Notes: generated by a model from the sequence alone, not told the origin. A stretch of DNA of 64,000 nt from Avena insularis (GCA_023614405.1 CM042694.1:111536685-111600684); one strand, 5' to 3'; counted from the first letter of the stretch, positions 21,712 to 33,540 are shown. Made by a program: numbers and translations.

Positions 21712-22222
21712 TGTTACAGATATACTTTCTGGGTATCCTCATAGTTCCTCACTGACCAAGGTGGCCCACTTCGGGTTAGAGCATTGCTTCACGGGCGGCC
21801 CGGTCAGGGAGAAAGACGGAGTCCAATCCGGCTACGGGAAGGCCCAGAAGACTTACCGACTTAGGCCCATAACGTTACTTGTAGTTCAAGATGTACTCTG
21901 TAACCGACTCTTGGATGTAGCCGGATAGATCTCTCCTGTAAACCCTAGGCCGGATATCTATATAAGTCATCCTAGGGAGAGCCTTTAGGGCACACCAATA
22001 CTCTAGACCCTCAACTCGCACAGGCGAAACCCTTGTAACCCATATTCCGGCTCTGCCGTATTATTGGATTGCTAGCAGGAGTAGGATCCATCCAAAGCCG
22101 GCGGATTCAAACCTGGGTAAACTTGTGTGCTAACCGTCCCGGAACACCATACGTCTCACACCCCTCTCTTCCACACGCCTCGAGGACCCCCTCATGGCGT
22201 ACTTGTCATCAATCCGACGATA
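21712..22222 (+). repeat. 3' LTR of Tat element with preceding polypurine tract
   Basis: Starts TGTTACAGATATAC and ends CCGACGATA, 511 bp, the same length as the 5' LTR. GGCCTCCGGGGGCTGC immediately before it is the polypurine tract. ATATG follows at 22223. Confidence 0.93.
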
Positions 22223-22227
22223 ATATG

Positions 22228-23298
22228 AGAGGAGTATCGATCATGTTTGTGATGTTCCTGAGCCATTGGGGTAACACACTTAAGGGTACGATGACTCTAG
22301 GAGATCATTCTGGAACTATCGGAATCATTATATGAAAGAGAAAGAAACCCGGAAAAGTTCTATGAGTGAACCGGGATCATTCCGGGAGATTCCGAATTCG
22401 TTCGGAGGAAATAGAAAGGGAACCAAAAGGTATTTTGGGTCAAAAAGGATTTCGTAATATGTATTTACATATTAATTAATGTAATTAATATTAAATATAA
22501 TATTAAAATCTAATTTGAAAGGGTAAGTTCCTAAAGGGCCAAAATCCCTAGGGAAAAGGGTCCATGAGAGAAACTACCTTGGGGAAGGGCCAAGGGGCCA
22601 AGGCCTAGCCTCCGCATGGGGCCCACCCAGCTAGCCTAGGGCTACGCGCGGGGTGGGGCTCCCCAGCGGCCGGCTAACCCATGGAGCCCTAGAGGCTCGT
22701 GCGCCTCCCCCTCCTCTCTCCCTTGTTTATTCCCACATGGGAAACCCAACGGGGAGGGTACAAACCACTCCATCTATATAAAGGGGTGCCCATGGGAGGA
22801 ATAAACATAATAATAATTCTTTGAGGCAATTTCCTCTAGAAATCTCTCTCTCTCTCTTGTTGTCCTCTCGCGATGGCGTGGTCCCTGGAAGGATGGCACA
22901 CGCAAGAGACGACACACCTGCAACACGCCGTTGCACTGCAGGGATTCCAGCCCAACGATCTACTTCCGTACTCTCGACAGGGATCAGAGAACTGGAGTTC
23001 GTAGTCATACACCGCATGTGTGCAAAACCACAAGGGTGCTTCCATTAGTGGTACCTTGGATGTCGTGAGCTAGACTGCTGCATGATGGAACAGGGAGTGA
23101 CTTGCGAGGAGTTCCCAAACTTGAGGTCGGATACGAGTATGACTACATCATCCACCTTCCCCTTGGGAGTTAACCGCTTTCAGACTATAAGGGTATGTAT
23201 CCGAAACCTCCACCATTACAGTATTACTCCTAAATAGATCCTGGCATTAGGCGTGTTTGCATAGGAAAAATTTGTGTTTTCTGCCCCGAACCCCTTCA
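22228..23298 (+). repeat. Copia LTR, right 1071 bp
   Basis: Continuation of the LTR broken at 9615. It contains a TATA box (CTATATAAAGG, about 22775) and ends CTTCA at 23298, followed by a primer-binding site. The pre-insertion LTR would have been about 1.83 kb. Confidence 0.82.
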
Positions 23299-23741
23299 GT
23301 GGTATGAGAGCCGATCTATGCGTAGTAATGTTTGTACGGCTAGTACGCACGTGGATTGTACGGGCATTGATCCTATATTTGTTACCATCTAATGTGTACT
23401 TGCTAATATTGCGGCATTGTTTCATGGAGCGGTCCGGACCAACCTTACACGTAATCTTACGTGAGACTGGTTCGGCTTGTACCATATAAGTGGCTAGCGG
23501 GTGTATGTCTCTCATTCAATAGTTTATATGACATTTACAACAGAGGGCCTTGAGAGGGGTGACTGTCTCTCATTCAATAGTTGATTCGATCCATGTTGTG
23601 GTTGGAAAGTTCGTAGACAGGAACGATTCTATCACGAAAGCTCTAGCAGCCACGTAAAACTTGGAAAAGAAAGTAGATGCATCTAAATTTCATAGACCTT
23701 TAGTTTAGTCATTCCGTGTTCTCCAGATTTCAGAGTATGAT
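23299..23741 (+). mobile_element. Copia primer-binding site and leader, truncated
   Basis: TGGTATGAGAGCC at 23300-23312 is one base off the initiator-tRNA-Met primer site TGGTATCAGAGCC. The leader that follows matches 4497-4620 starting at about 23593. The copy is cut off at 23741 by the next gypsy LTR. It therefore belongs to a second copia unit downstream of the shared LTR. Confidence 0.78.
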
Positions 23742-24284
23742 TGACATAGGTATGCCCTACGGGTACCTACTATTGTCCTATTTAGTCCAGCTCAACAGGA
23801 GGCCCATGTGACGATCCACTGCTGATGGTAAAGCCCATGACGATTCAGGTGAGGCCAAGCCCATGAATTATTCGACTCCTTGGCAGATATGGCAGGACTA
23901 GATAGGAAACTTTAGGGTTCCGCCCTCAAACCTGTAACTGACTCGGATGTTTCCCGAGACCTGGCCTCCCCATATAAAGGCCAAGAGGGAGCGGCGAGGA
24001 GGATCACTAAACCCTAGTATACACACCCGCCAAATTTAATCTGCGCTCCATAGCCATCTCTGCGTCCTTGTAACCTTTAGTTTCTCAATCAATCAAGAAC
24101 AGAAAAGCAGGAGTAGGGTTTCCCTCTAGGGGCATGAACCTAGGTAAATCTTGTGTCCCCCATGTGTTTGTATGTTAGCTGACGAAGTCTCCAACATGCT
24201 TCTCTTCCCTAAACCCAAGTCCATTGGCGCCTTCTATGGGAAGCCCGCACGCTAATGTCACGACTTCGGCGGCCTCATCACCGG
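23742..24284 (+). mobile_element. Outer gypsy element: 5' LTR, primer site and gag start
   Basis: The LTR at 23742-24223 starts TGACATAGGTATGCCC and ends AACCCAAGTCCA, with a TATA box (CATATAAAGG) near 23970. The primer site TGGCGCCTTCTATGGGAAG starts at 24225 and an ATG follows at 24255. The LTR resembles the one at 35803 in both ends, so the two are one family or sister families. A solo LTR interrupts it at 24285, and it resumes at 25896, 26502 and 48964. Confidence 0.78.
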
Positions 24285-25895
24285 TGATAACTGTAAGTGC
24301 ACAAATCAATTGTAGCTAGTTTCAAAATAAGAGTATTGATCCCACAGAGATCTATTGGTAAAGGTCTTTATGCCCCTCATTACTATTCACTAGAGAGTAC
24401 TTGTAGGTTATCCCTAATTCCAAGTAATGGTGTAAAAAGAGTATGTTTGAATAACTGCTAAAGTAAACAAGAACAAAGTAAATAACAAAAGTAAACTAAT
24501 GCAATAGAGTGTCTATGAAGTGTTGTGTGATATGGTTGAGGGGTTCTCAAGGATTGTAGGATTCACCAATATAATGATATTATTATTCATAATTAGGATA
24601 ACCTATTTCTTGTGTCATGACATGTGTGGAGAGACCTCCATAATAATATGTTCACTACAAGGCTCGTAGGCAGTCACTTTGTTGAGCCAAGAATGAGGTC
24701 ACCCCTAAATAACCACTGCGATGTCTGAGAGTAGTCACCCATACAGACCACCACAATTAAGGGTCTCCCCATGGATATCGTAATTAGCTTAGGGAATCTC
24801 TCTTTATCCTCCTTTGACCATGCAGGTTGCTAGCCGGTGCCAATTAGTCACGATAGCTTTCCGGGGCACACTTCCAAACACGTCCAAAGGATTTCACCCA
24901 TTTCTTTAGTCCCGAAGGCAAATGATATGTGGCCGACTACACATACCATCTAAAGAGAGAGATCAAACACACATCATAAATCTATCATAGACCAGTAAGT
25001 CATATGGAAACAAGTATACATCATCTGTATTTCAATTCATAATAGTGCTAGGGTTACACCATCTCTCCCCAAGAACAAGGCAACTACTCATACATGAAGG
25101 GGATCAACATCATGGCAATTGCATGGATGAAATATGAAGGTACAATTGAATACAAGTGCAAATCCATAATAGAGATTGGACTACAACAAAATAAACAAAG
25201 GGGATTGATGTTGAAGACGATGGTGATGAAGATAGATGTGTAGCCCTTAAAGATGCAAGTATCCTCTCTCCCTTGAGTGGTATGGTGGTGCAGATCTTGT
25301 GGGCGGTGGATATGGAGGCCGCGGAGCAGAAGGGCTCTGCCCCCTTGGCGTGTGTGGACTCTCCACCTTTGTTCTAGGGTTTTCCCCTCTTTAAATAGGC
25401 ACGTGGAGGTCGGTTTTACAAACCGATGGAGCTAGGGGCCGAATATGCCCATTGAGCCTTCACACATTTTTTCGTTTGACGAAACGAAGCCATCGGAGGG
25501 TGGTACGGCCGTATGGTACGGGCGGGCTCCACCCGTACCAGTGGTCATTACGCCCTCTGTACTCTGCAATGTTTTGGTCGCCATTTCTTCATATAGACTC
25601 TGATTGAGGTGTTCTTTGGCTCGTTGGATTCGTATGGAAGAGGGATACAACTCCTCCATATTGCATCCTCCTGACTCCTTTTATCCATGATTGTTCATAG
25701 CACCTACACACAGGTCAAACACAAGAAAAAGGTAATAAAATCCTAATAAAACTACTATTGTGCAAAGTCCATGTGAAAATGAATAAGAACTAGTAATCAT
25801 ACATAATAGGCATGGTTGTAGCTAGATGTAGCATGTAATGAGTGACAATATGAATAATTTATATACTTAAATATGATTCAATTTTGGACTCATCA
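24285..25895 (-). repeat. Solo LTR, minus orientation, 1.6 kb
   Basis: On the minus strand it runs from TGATGAGTCCAAAATTG to CACTTACAGTTATCA, a TG...CA pair, with no internal region, primer site or coding frame. It sits inside the gag region of the outer gypsy element. The flanks are ACCGG and ACCAA, which share three of five bases, so a decayed target duplication is possible. Solo LTRs form by recombination between the two LTRs of an element. The family is not identified. Confidence 0.65.
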
Positions 25896-26502
25896 ACCAA
25901 AAATCTATGATCCATCAGCATCGGAGGAGCAGATCTGCTTCGGCTCTTTCAACTTCACCATCCACTCTCCGACCACACGCCCGACCTTTGACTGCCTCAA
26001 CAACAGAGTCGACATGACGATCGGCGATCTCCACTTCTAGGTTGGCAAGACCGGCACTTTGCGCCTCCCGGACCAGATCTATTCGGTCCCGGAGCAGTCG
26101 ACACCACCATCAAATTTCACCCGGAGCAGTCGACACCACCATCAACAGGTGCTGAACACCCAACTCGAAGAGCGCAGATGGTACGTTGATGCTTCAAGTG
26201 CCTAACGTGCAGAGCTCTCCTACATTGGTGGGTCCTCCTCAAAGGGGAACCACCACGTTGGGGTGCACAAGAGGCGTTACCGAACACACCTGGTAAACAA
26301 AGAAGCAAGGCATGATGCTAGTCGAAGCCTCAATTTCTTGTTCATTTTGGTGGACTCACGGGGCAATATGATGCCCAAAACTCTGCAAGCCGCCGTCATT
26401 GCGGACACCACCTACCTGATGTCCAACCAACCTCCGATGGGGGATCCATGATCCGCCGTCCACAGATCTGCCATCGCTGGGCTCAACCTAGTAGAAGCGG
26501 CA
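25896..26502 (+). pseudogene. Outer gypsy element gag/pol remnant
   Basis: An open stretch (IYDPSASEEQICFGSFNF...) follows the solo LTR and ends at TAG near 26038. Later open stretches continue to 26502 with frame changes. A 35-bp direct duplication (CCGGAGCAGTCGACACCACC, twice near 26090-26145) breaks the frame. I recognise no catalytic motif. It is cut at 26502 by element A and its reading frame appears to resume at 48964. Confidence 0.5.
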
Positions 26503-26711
26503 TGATGACCCACAAGTATAGCGGGTGCATCGCAGTATTTTCGATAAGTAAGAGTGTCGAACCCAACAAGGAGAAGAAGGTGTTGATGAGTGGCTTGGAG
26601 CAGGAATTCTCTGTAAATACTTAGAAAACGGATTCTTAGGGTTTTTTGATAATGCAGATAAATAAAGTACGAGTAAATAAAAGACAATAATAGTAAATGC
26701 AGCAAGTAGCC
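26503..26711 (-). repeat. Element A 3' LTR, distal 209 bp
   Basis: Matches 47446-47654 of the 5' LTR almost base for base, up to GCAGCAAGT(A/G)GCC, where element B is inserted. TAGCC here and TGGCC at 41052 are the target duplication of element B. Confidence 0.9.
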
Positions 26712-28279
26712 TGATACATTGCAAATGTATCTATAATTTTTGATGTTCCATGCTTGGTTTTATCTACTTTCTTATGTTTTGTCCACACTTTGGAATACTC
26801 TTCACATGATTTCTTGGACTAACCTATTAACAAGAGCCACGATTACCGGTGCTTTTCTGTTGTTTTGGTTCCAGAAAGTCGAAAATGAATATTCTCGAAT
26901 TGACGGACAAAAGCCAAAGTGCCTATTTTTCGAAGACATCGATGCCGATACGAGAGATGGAGAAGAGCTGGGGCGGCCACACCACAGCGTGGCGGCCTGG
27001 CCGCGCCGGGGTGGTCCGGGCCCCAAGACCCTCGGTCTCTCCTTCCGCCTATATATTGCCCTCGAGACGAAAACCCTAAGTACCCGATCAAAAATCCACG
27101 AAAGAGTCTGTAGCCGCCGTCATCTCCATCCCTAGATCGGGAGGGATCTGAAGCTCTTCCCGGCACCCTGTCGGAGAAGGGAATTCACCCTGGAGGCCTT
27201 CTTCATCATCATGCAAGCCTCCGGTGTGATGCGTGAGTAGTTCATCTCTGGACTACGGGTCCATGTAGTAGCTAGATGGCTGGTTCTCCTCCTTTGTGCT
27301 TTCATGTCTAGATCTTGTGAGCTCCGTTCATGATCAAGATCATCTATTTGTAATTCTGCATGTTGTGTTTGTGGGGATCCGATGGATATTGAGATGTTAT
27401 TTCAGATTGATTATTGATTCTATCATGTCTTTGTTATTTGTGATCTTGCATGCTTTCCATTGTTAGTAGCTATCTTGGCCAAGTAGATGCTAGCAACTCC
27501 AAGAGTTTGTATTTATGCTCGATAGTGGTTCATGCCTCTGCTAATCTAGGGAAGTGACAGAAATCTCTAAGGTACTAGATGTGCCGTTGCTACTAGGGAG
27601 AAAACAACAATCCTTTGTTCATAGAACAATCGTATTGTTTACTTTACACGCAATTCGTAAAGCAATAATCTATTGCTTGCAACTTAATACTGGAGGGGGT
27701 TTGGATGATAACCTGAAGGTGGATTATTAGTCATAGATGCAGTTGGATGACAGTCTATGTATAATGTTGTAATGCCCAATAAAGTTCCAAAGGAGTCAAG
27801 ATGATTAGTATATGCATGTATTGCTTTCTCAATGTTTGTCAATTGCCCCACTGTAATTTGTTCACCCAACATGTTATCTATCTTAAGGAGAGCCACCTCT
27901 AATGAACTATGGACCCCGGTCCTTTCTTTTACATACAATCTATAAACTGTTTACTGCTTTGTGTTTACTTTCTGCAAACTATTACTTCCTTCCATTCGAT
28001 ACGTTTAATCCTTTGTTTTCAGCAAAACTGGTGAGATTGACAACCTCATCGCAAGTTGGGGACAGAGTTTTGTGGTTGTGTTGTGCAGGTCTCCACATTG
28101 CTACTAGAACCGGTAGTGCGCACTGCCAAGGCTCAGCTAGCAACACCTTTGGGGTGTTTCCTTGCTCCTACTGGTTCGATTAAACCTTGGTTTCATAACT
28201 GAGGGAAACTTACTGTTGTGCTCATCATACCTTCCTCTTGGGGTTCCCCAACGAGCTCGACATCAACACTGAGCCATCA
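26712..28279 (+). repeat. 5' LTR of element B
   Basis: 1568 bp, with TATATAT at about 27050 as candidate core promoter. It differs from the 3' LTR by substitutions and several short indels, for example around 26845-26950, so the insertion is not recent. Confidence 0.92.
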
Positions 28280-28289
28280 AGTATTTTTC

Positions 28290-28308
28290 TGGCACCGTTG
28301 CCGGGGAG
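28290..28308 (+). promoter_or_regulatory. Primer-binding site of element B
   Basis: TGGCACCGTTGCCGGGGAG starts 10 bases after the LTR end, the usual spacing in the Athila/Sabrina group. Element A has the related GCGCAGTTGCCGGGGAG. Confidence 0.8.
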
Positions 28309-28468
28309 TGAGGGACATCTTCACAAGGGGAGTCCCTCATAACCAATCTCTTTACTTTGTTATTTTTGTTTTGCTTAGTTTCTTTTTGCTTTGTTTTCTT
28401 GTTTCTTTATCAAAAACACACAAAAAAATTAGTTTTACAAGTTTGCTTTCTTTATCAAAACACAAAAA

Positions 28469-30394
28469 ATGACTACTCTTGAAAACACCAAGTTGTGTGA
28501 CTTCATTAGAACCAACAATGATGATTTTATGAGCACACCTATTGCTCCACCTGTGCCTGAAGCTACTTTTTTTGAGATAAAACCTGCTTTACTCAATCTT
28601 GTTATGAGAGAACAATTTTCTGGCATTGGTAATGAAGATGCTGCTGCCCATCTAAATAACTTTGTTGAACTTTGTGAGATGCAAAAGCATAGGGATGTAG
28701 ATGGTGATATTATTAAGCTTAAATTGTTTCCTTTCACTTTGAGGGGAAAATCTAAAGAATGGTTGAATTCCTTAACTAGGAATAGTATTGATTCTTGGAC
28801 TAAATGCAAAGATGCTTTCATTGGAAAATGTTATCCTCCTGCTAAGATTATACCTATGAGAAGTGAAATAATGAAGTTTAAACAATCTGATAATGAACAT
28901 GTTTCTCAAGATTGGGAAAGAATGAAATCTTTGGTTAAGAATTGTCCCACTCATGGACTAGCTGCTTGGATGATCATCCAAACTTTTTATGCAGGATTGA
29001 ACTATTCTTCAAGGAACCTATTGGATTCTGCTGCTGGAGGGACCTTTATGACCATGACTTTGGGTGCTGCAACAAAGCTTCTGGATAATATGATGGTTAA
29101 CTATTCTGAATGGCATACTGAAAGAGCTCCACAAGGTAAGAAGGTAAATTCTGTTGAGGAAACTTCCTCCTTGAGTGATAAGATTGATATTATTATGTCT
29201 ATGCTTGTGAATGGGAAAGCCCATATTGATCCAAATAATGTTCCCTTAGCCTCTTTGGTTGCTCAAGAAGAGCAAGTTGATGTGAACTTCATAAGAAATA
29301 ACAATTTTGACAATAATGCTTATAGGATTAATTTTGGTAACAATAATTATAAGCCATATCCTCCCAACAATGGTAATGCTTATGGAAATTCCTACAACAA
29401 CAATTGGAGTGCTCCCTCTAAACTTGAAGCGATGCTTAAAGACTTTATTAGTAAACAAACTGCTTTCAATAAAACTATTGAGGAAAAACTCTCTAATGCT
29501 GAAAGAAATATAGCATCTTTGGCTGAAGCTCAATCTTATTTGAATAAAATGGCTGCTAAACCTGAAACTAATGATAATCCCTTTGCAGCTACTAATGCCA
29601 TACAAGTAAGAATTGATGAAAATATTAGACTATTAGCTGAATTACATGCTAAGTGGGAACGAGAAGATGAAATTGCTAGAAACATTAGTGTATCTACTAT
29701 CACCATCACTAGTGTTGAGGCTAGTAATAGTTCTACTACTTTAGATGATAATTTTGATTTTGATCTTGATGGTTGCAATATCTCAGAAGTTATTAAGTTC
29801 CTACAAAAGCTTGCTAAAAGTCCTAATGCTAGTGCTATGAACATGGCCTTTACAAAACACATTACTGATGCTCTCATAAAGATTAAAGAAGAAAAGATGA
29901 AACATAAAGCTTCTATTCCTATTAAACAAGAAGATGGTTGGGAACCGATCATTAATATGAAAGTGAATGACTTTGATTTCAAAGCTTTATGTGATCTTGA
30001 TAGTAGTGTTTCTATTGTGCCTAGAAGGATTTATGATATGCTTGATTTGCCTCCACTTGAAGATTGTTATTTGAATGTCCCACTTGATGATAATGCTAAA
30101 AAGAAACTCATGGGGAGTCTTAATGATGTTCTTATTCTGGTTAACAATGCCTATGTCCCCGTTGATTTCTATGTTTTGGATGTTGAATGCAATGCTTCTT
30201 GTCCTATTACTTTGGGAAGACCTTTTCTTAGAACTGTTGGTGCCATTATTGATATGAAAGAAGGCACCATTAAATATCAACTCCCACTCAAGAAAGGTAT
30301 AGAACACTTCCCTAAGAAGAGAGAGAGCATTTCTTTTGCCTCTCATATGAAAACAAAATTTGCTCTTAATGCTTCTTCATTTGAGAACACTTGA
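28469..30394 (+). CDS. gag: Gag-protease polyprotein of element B, intact 641 aa
   Basis: Starts at the ATG after a CT-rich leader. Residues 30-190 carry the retrotransposon gag fold signature (FSGIGNEDAAAHLNNFVELC, KLFPFTLRGKSKEWLNSL, FIGKCYPP, LLDSAAGGTF). An Asn-rich linker (about residues 270-315) and a predicted coiled segment (about 320-360) follow. A retropepsin-like domain begins near residue 505 (ALCDLDSSVSIVPRRIYDML), with the flap/C-terminal block CPITLGRPFLRTVGAIID. The active site is usually D-L-G-A-S, while here it reads D-L-D-S-S, so protease activity is doubtful. The frame ends before any reverse transcriptase motif. An uninterrupted 1.9-kb frame in a split element suggests either recent activity or that gag is what the family keeps. 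Confidence 0.85.
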   Translation: MTTLENTKLCDFIRTNNDDFMSTPIAPPVPEATFFEIKPALLNLVMREQFSGIGNEDAAAHLNNFVELCEMQKHRDVDGDIIKLKLFPFTLRGKSKEWLNSLTRNSIDSWTKCKDAFIGKCYPPAKIIPMRSEIMKFKQSDNEHVSQDWERMKSLVKNCPTHGLAAWMIIQTFYAGLNYSSRNLLDSAAGGTFMTMTLGAATKLLDNMMVNYSEWHTERAPQGKKVNSVEETSSLSDKIDIIMSMLVNGKAHIDPNNVPLASLVAQEEQVDVNFIRNNNFDNNAYRINFGNNNYKPYPPNNGNAYGNSYNNNWSAPSKLEAMLKDFISKQTAFNKTIEEKLSNAERNIASLAEAQSYLNKMAAKPETNDNPFAATNAIQVRIDENIRLLAELHAKWEREDEIARNISVSTITITSVEASNSSTTLDDNFDFDLDGCNISEVIKFLQKLAKSPNASAMNMAFTKHITDALIKIKEEKMKHKASIPIKQEDGWEPIINMKVNDFDFKALCDLDSSVSIVPRRIYDMLDLPPLEDCYLNVPLDDNAKKKLMGSLNDVLILVNNAYVPVDFYVLDVECNASCPITLGRPFLRTVGAIIDMKEGTIKYQLPLKKGIEHFPKKRESISFASHMKTKFALNASSFENT

Positions 30395-30950
30395 TCCTTT
30401 TTCTTGCTTCTTATGCCTAACTTAAAGGCGTTAAAGAAAAGTACTTATTGGGTGATAACCCAAAAGTTTTAGATGAGTATTGGAAGTTATTACTTCCGTA
30501 ATAAACACTCCTTATCCTTTTTATTTGCTTTTTGTGCCAAGAGTAACCTCTAATGAGAGAGAAGTAGTGATTGGGAAAGTTGCTGTCCCGAAACAGATTT
30601 CTGTGCTTCACCGTAAAAATTCGTGTAAAATCTCTGAACGTATTTTTGAGGCATGGATTTTTGTGCTTCTGCCCCAGGTTGTTATCTAACGTTAGTTAGT
30701 TCAACACTTTTTGATTTGAGCAACAGAAGGTCTTCGAAAAAAATCGTCTTTACCTACTGTTCTGTTTTGACAGATTTCTGCCATTTTCTGCATTTGCTTC
30801 TTGTTGGTTCCTTTTTGAGTTCTTTTGGGGAATTGAGCTTTTTGAGGGAAGTACTTCAGTATCTAGTGTTCTAATGGAAGTTTATTTGGTGTTAGAACTG
30901 AACCTTAAGACTTATTATCTTGAGTGCACTAATGTTGCTAATAAAGATTG
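30395..30950 (+). other. Element B non-coding interior, left part
   Basis: No frame. It contains a segment (GTAATAAACACTCCTTATCC) also found in reverse in element A near 45770. It ends at the CACTA insertion, whose target duplication TTG is 30948-30950. The remainder of this interior is at 37301-39450 and has the AAGCTTGGGGATGCC motif repeated at about 37380 and 37435. Confidence 0.7.
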
Positions 30951-32420
30951 CACTAGTAGAAAACAGACTTTTGGTCCAGGGGTATTAGCCCCGGTTTTGC
31001 TACAAACCAGGACTAATGCCCCAGTCCAACGGCTAGAACTGGCCCTAGGGGGTGGCAGGCACTAGCCCCGGTTCGAACAGGACCTTTAGCCCCAGGTCGT
31101 GTAACAAACCAGGACTAAAGGGTAATATTCTTTTACTTAATGCAATATTCTTTTTCTTAATCACTAAGTACTATATCCGAGTTGTCGCAATTGTAATATT
31201 CTTTTACTTAATGCAATATTCTTTTTCTGTATTAGTTAAGTTATGGATGGTAGACAGAATGAAGAGGAGCTTCTCAACATGATAGATGAGGGTTCTCGGG
31301 GGTCTTATTACGATGGCTCCGAATATCTTAATTTGTCTGGAGGAGACGATGGTGGATAAGATAGTGGAGACGATGGTGGAGACCATGGTGGAGACCATGG
31401 TGAAGACACCATAGTAATGACAAACTCTGTCGAGGTATATAAAGCCTCTATCGATCGTTGACTAGTATAGATGCACTAATTGATTCGTATATATGTACTG
31501 ACGAATGTTTCTTCTCTTAGACCTCCGCTTCCGGCCAATCTTCTACAAGGACAAGAGGCCCGACACACAAGTTGCCCGCTGATGTCCGTTTCAGCATTGA
31601 CTTAGTCTCTCCGCAGGGTCAACCGCTGGAGCCCAAAGAATCTGCGAATGCATTTACAAGTCAATGCGGAGTGATTGTTAGAGACACCGTCCCGATCACC
31701 ACGCGAAATTGGAACAAGCCAGGAAAGAAAAAGGATCCAACTGGGGCTAGTTTTGTAGATGACAGAGTGAGAGATACGATGTGGAATTCTCTCATGACAC
31801 ATTTCACCCTACCAGTCTTGGAGACTGATGAGCTCACATAGCAAATGACGAGGAAAGTCAAGCACTTTGCTCTTAAGAAGATGGCCGAACTATTCAAGGA
31901 ATGGAAAAAAAGATTGTACCACAAGTATGTCTTGAAGAAAAAAACTCCTCCATTCACTGGCCCACTAGAGTTGCAGCAGGATAACTGGGCCACATTTGTG
32001 GAATACAAGACCTCAGAACCAGCTAAGGCAATGTCAGCAAAGAATAAGTTAAATGCAGCCAAAAAGAAATATCACCATCATATGGGCACAAGTGGCTACA
32101 GGAGTGCCATGCCTAAGTGGGATAAAGTTGAGGCTGACCTGGAGGCTAAAGGGGTCACTCCAGCTACGTCTTGTTGGCCCAGGAGGTCAAGAAATTGGGT
32201 ACTCGGGCATGGGGCATCATTAGACCCAGAAACAGGCGAGATTGTTGCAGCCGAAGAAATTTCTTCACACAAGAATGAACTTATTAAAGTGATAAAAGAG
32301 GTTGAATAGGGAACGTTTGTTCCCGACAGCGAGAACGATGAGCTGACAAAGGCTCTCGGGAATCCTGAAAAGGCTGGACGAACAAGAGGGTTCAGACCTT
32401 CTTATACATGGGTTATCGGG

Positions 32421-32620
32421 TTTCCTGAGCACCTTGACACGTACAGAAGCCGATCGAGAAAAACAAAGCGGCAAAAAGAGGAGGATACAGAGCGGTTCGC
32501 GAGGTTTGAAGCCATGCTGGTTTCCTGAGCACCTTGACATGTACAGAAGCCGATTGAGAAAAACAAACCGGCAAAAAGAAGAGGATACGGAGCGGTTCGC
32601 GTGGTTTGAAGCCATGCTGC
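32421..32620 (+). repeat. 100-bp tandem duplication in CACTA gene
   Basis: TTTCCTGAGCACCTTGACA starts at 32421 and again at 32521, and the two units are about 93% alike through GAAGCCATGCTG. The unit length is not a multiple of three, so the duplication alone shifts the frame. Confidence 0.88.
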
Positions 32621-33540
32621 AGGAGCATCACCAAGAGCTTAATGAACTTAAAGGACTCCGACAACAAGATCCTGCACCGGACAGTACGGCCGGCCCATTG
32701 CAACAGAAAAGCAGCATGGCTTCCACGGAGGGCCACGGTAATGATGCAACGATGGATGTGTACCCCGTGGATGCAATTAAGGAGAAGACTAGTTGTGAGA
32801 TGCATGTTGAACTGAAGAATATATCCATGAAGGTGGCAGTCGGCTTTGCTTTACCTTCTGCACCGGGAGCGACCTACCATTGCAATCCGATTCCAGCTGG
32901 CTATGCTCCTGTCGGTGTGGATGAAATTCAACCTATGTGTCAGTCACTACAGCTTGACATCCCTCGAGGTGAAGGGGAGATGGCACTGGGAGAAGTCACG
33001 AGTGGCTTCATTCTTTGGAAAAAAGAGTACATCAAGTTTCCAGGCTTGACACCAAGGCCACCTTCTCCACCAAGAAACAATCCATCACCTACAAGGCAAC
33101 CGTCTCCTCCTAGTAAAAGTCCACCTCCAAGTGCACAGTCTCCTCCTAGTAAAAGTCCACCACCTCCAAGTCCAATCCATGACCCCAACATGAGTCCATC
33201 TCAATCTACGCAGCCGCCTCCACCCACTAATGGCCAAAAGCGAAGAATACCACCGCTCCGTCGAGCGATAACCGACGCCCAAAGCGATAGTAGTCGCCCC
33301 TCCCAAGAGTACCGCCGGTTCCTCCCAAGAGGGCTTATGACCTAACCGATGAGGAGATCGATGCGGTCATACGGGCCGAAGTGGATGCTCATTTTAAAAA
33401 GAAACAACCTTAGCCATAGGTCCAAATAAAACCGGAAACCAAGGAGCACTTTAGGAAATTACTGACGCAGCCATCCCAAGGTCAGTTAAATGCGCCAGAT
33501 GACTATACATGATGTCTTTAGAAGACACTGAAACAGAAGA

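Larger units (their letters stand above)
9616..22222 (+). mobile_element. Tat-lineage Ty3/gypsy retrotransposon with antisense gene
   Basis: A complete 12.6-kb insertion with 511-bp LTRs at both ends, ATATG target duplications, a primer-binding site at 10129 and a polypurine tract at about 21700. The order on the + strand is gag, protease, reverse transcriptase, RNase H, a second archaeal-type RNase H and integrase. The second RNase H and a long 3' spacer with an antisense gene mark the Tat lineage (relatives Retand, Grande, RIRE2). By hand I count about 32 differences between the two LTRs (about 6%), mostly C/T and G/A. At the commonly used grass LTR rate this suggests roughly 2-3 million years, an inference. 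Confidence 0.93.

Noticed and set aside
26740..27166. Frames of 70-130 codons in 26.7-27.2 kb and 39.5-39.9 kb
   Set aside because: They lie inside the two LTRs of element B at the same relative place and are not genes.
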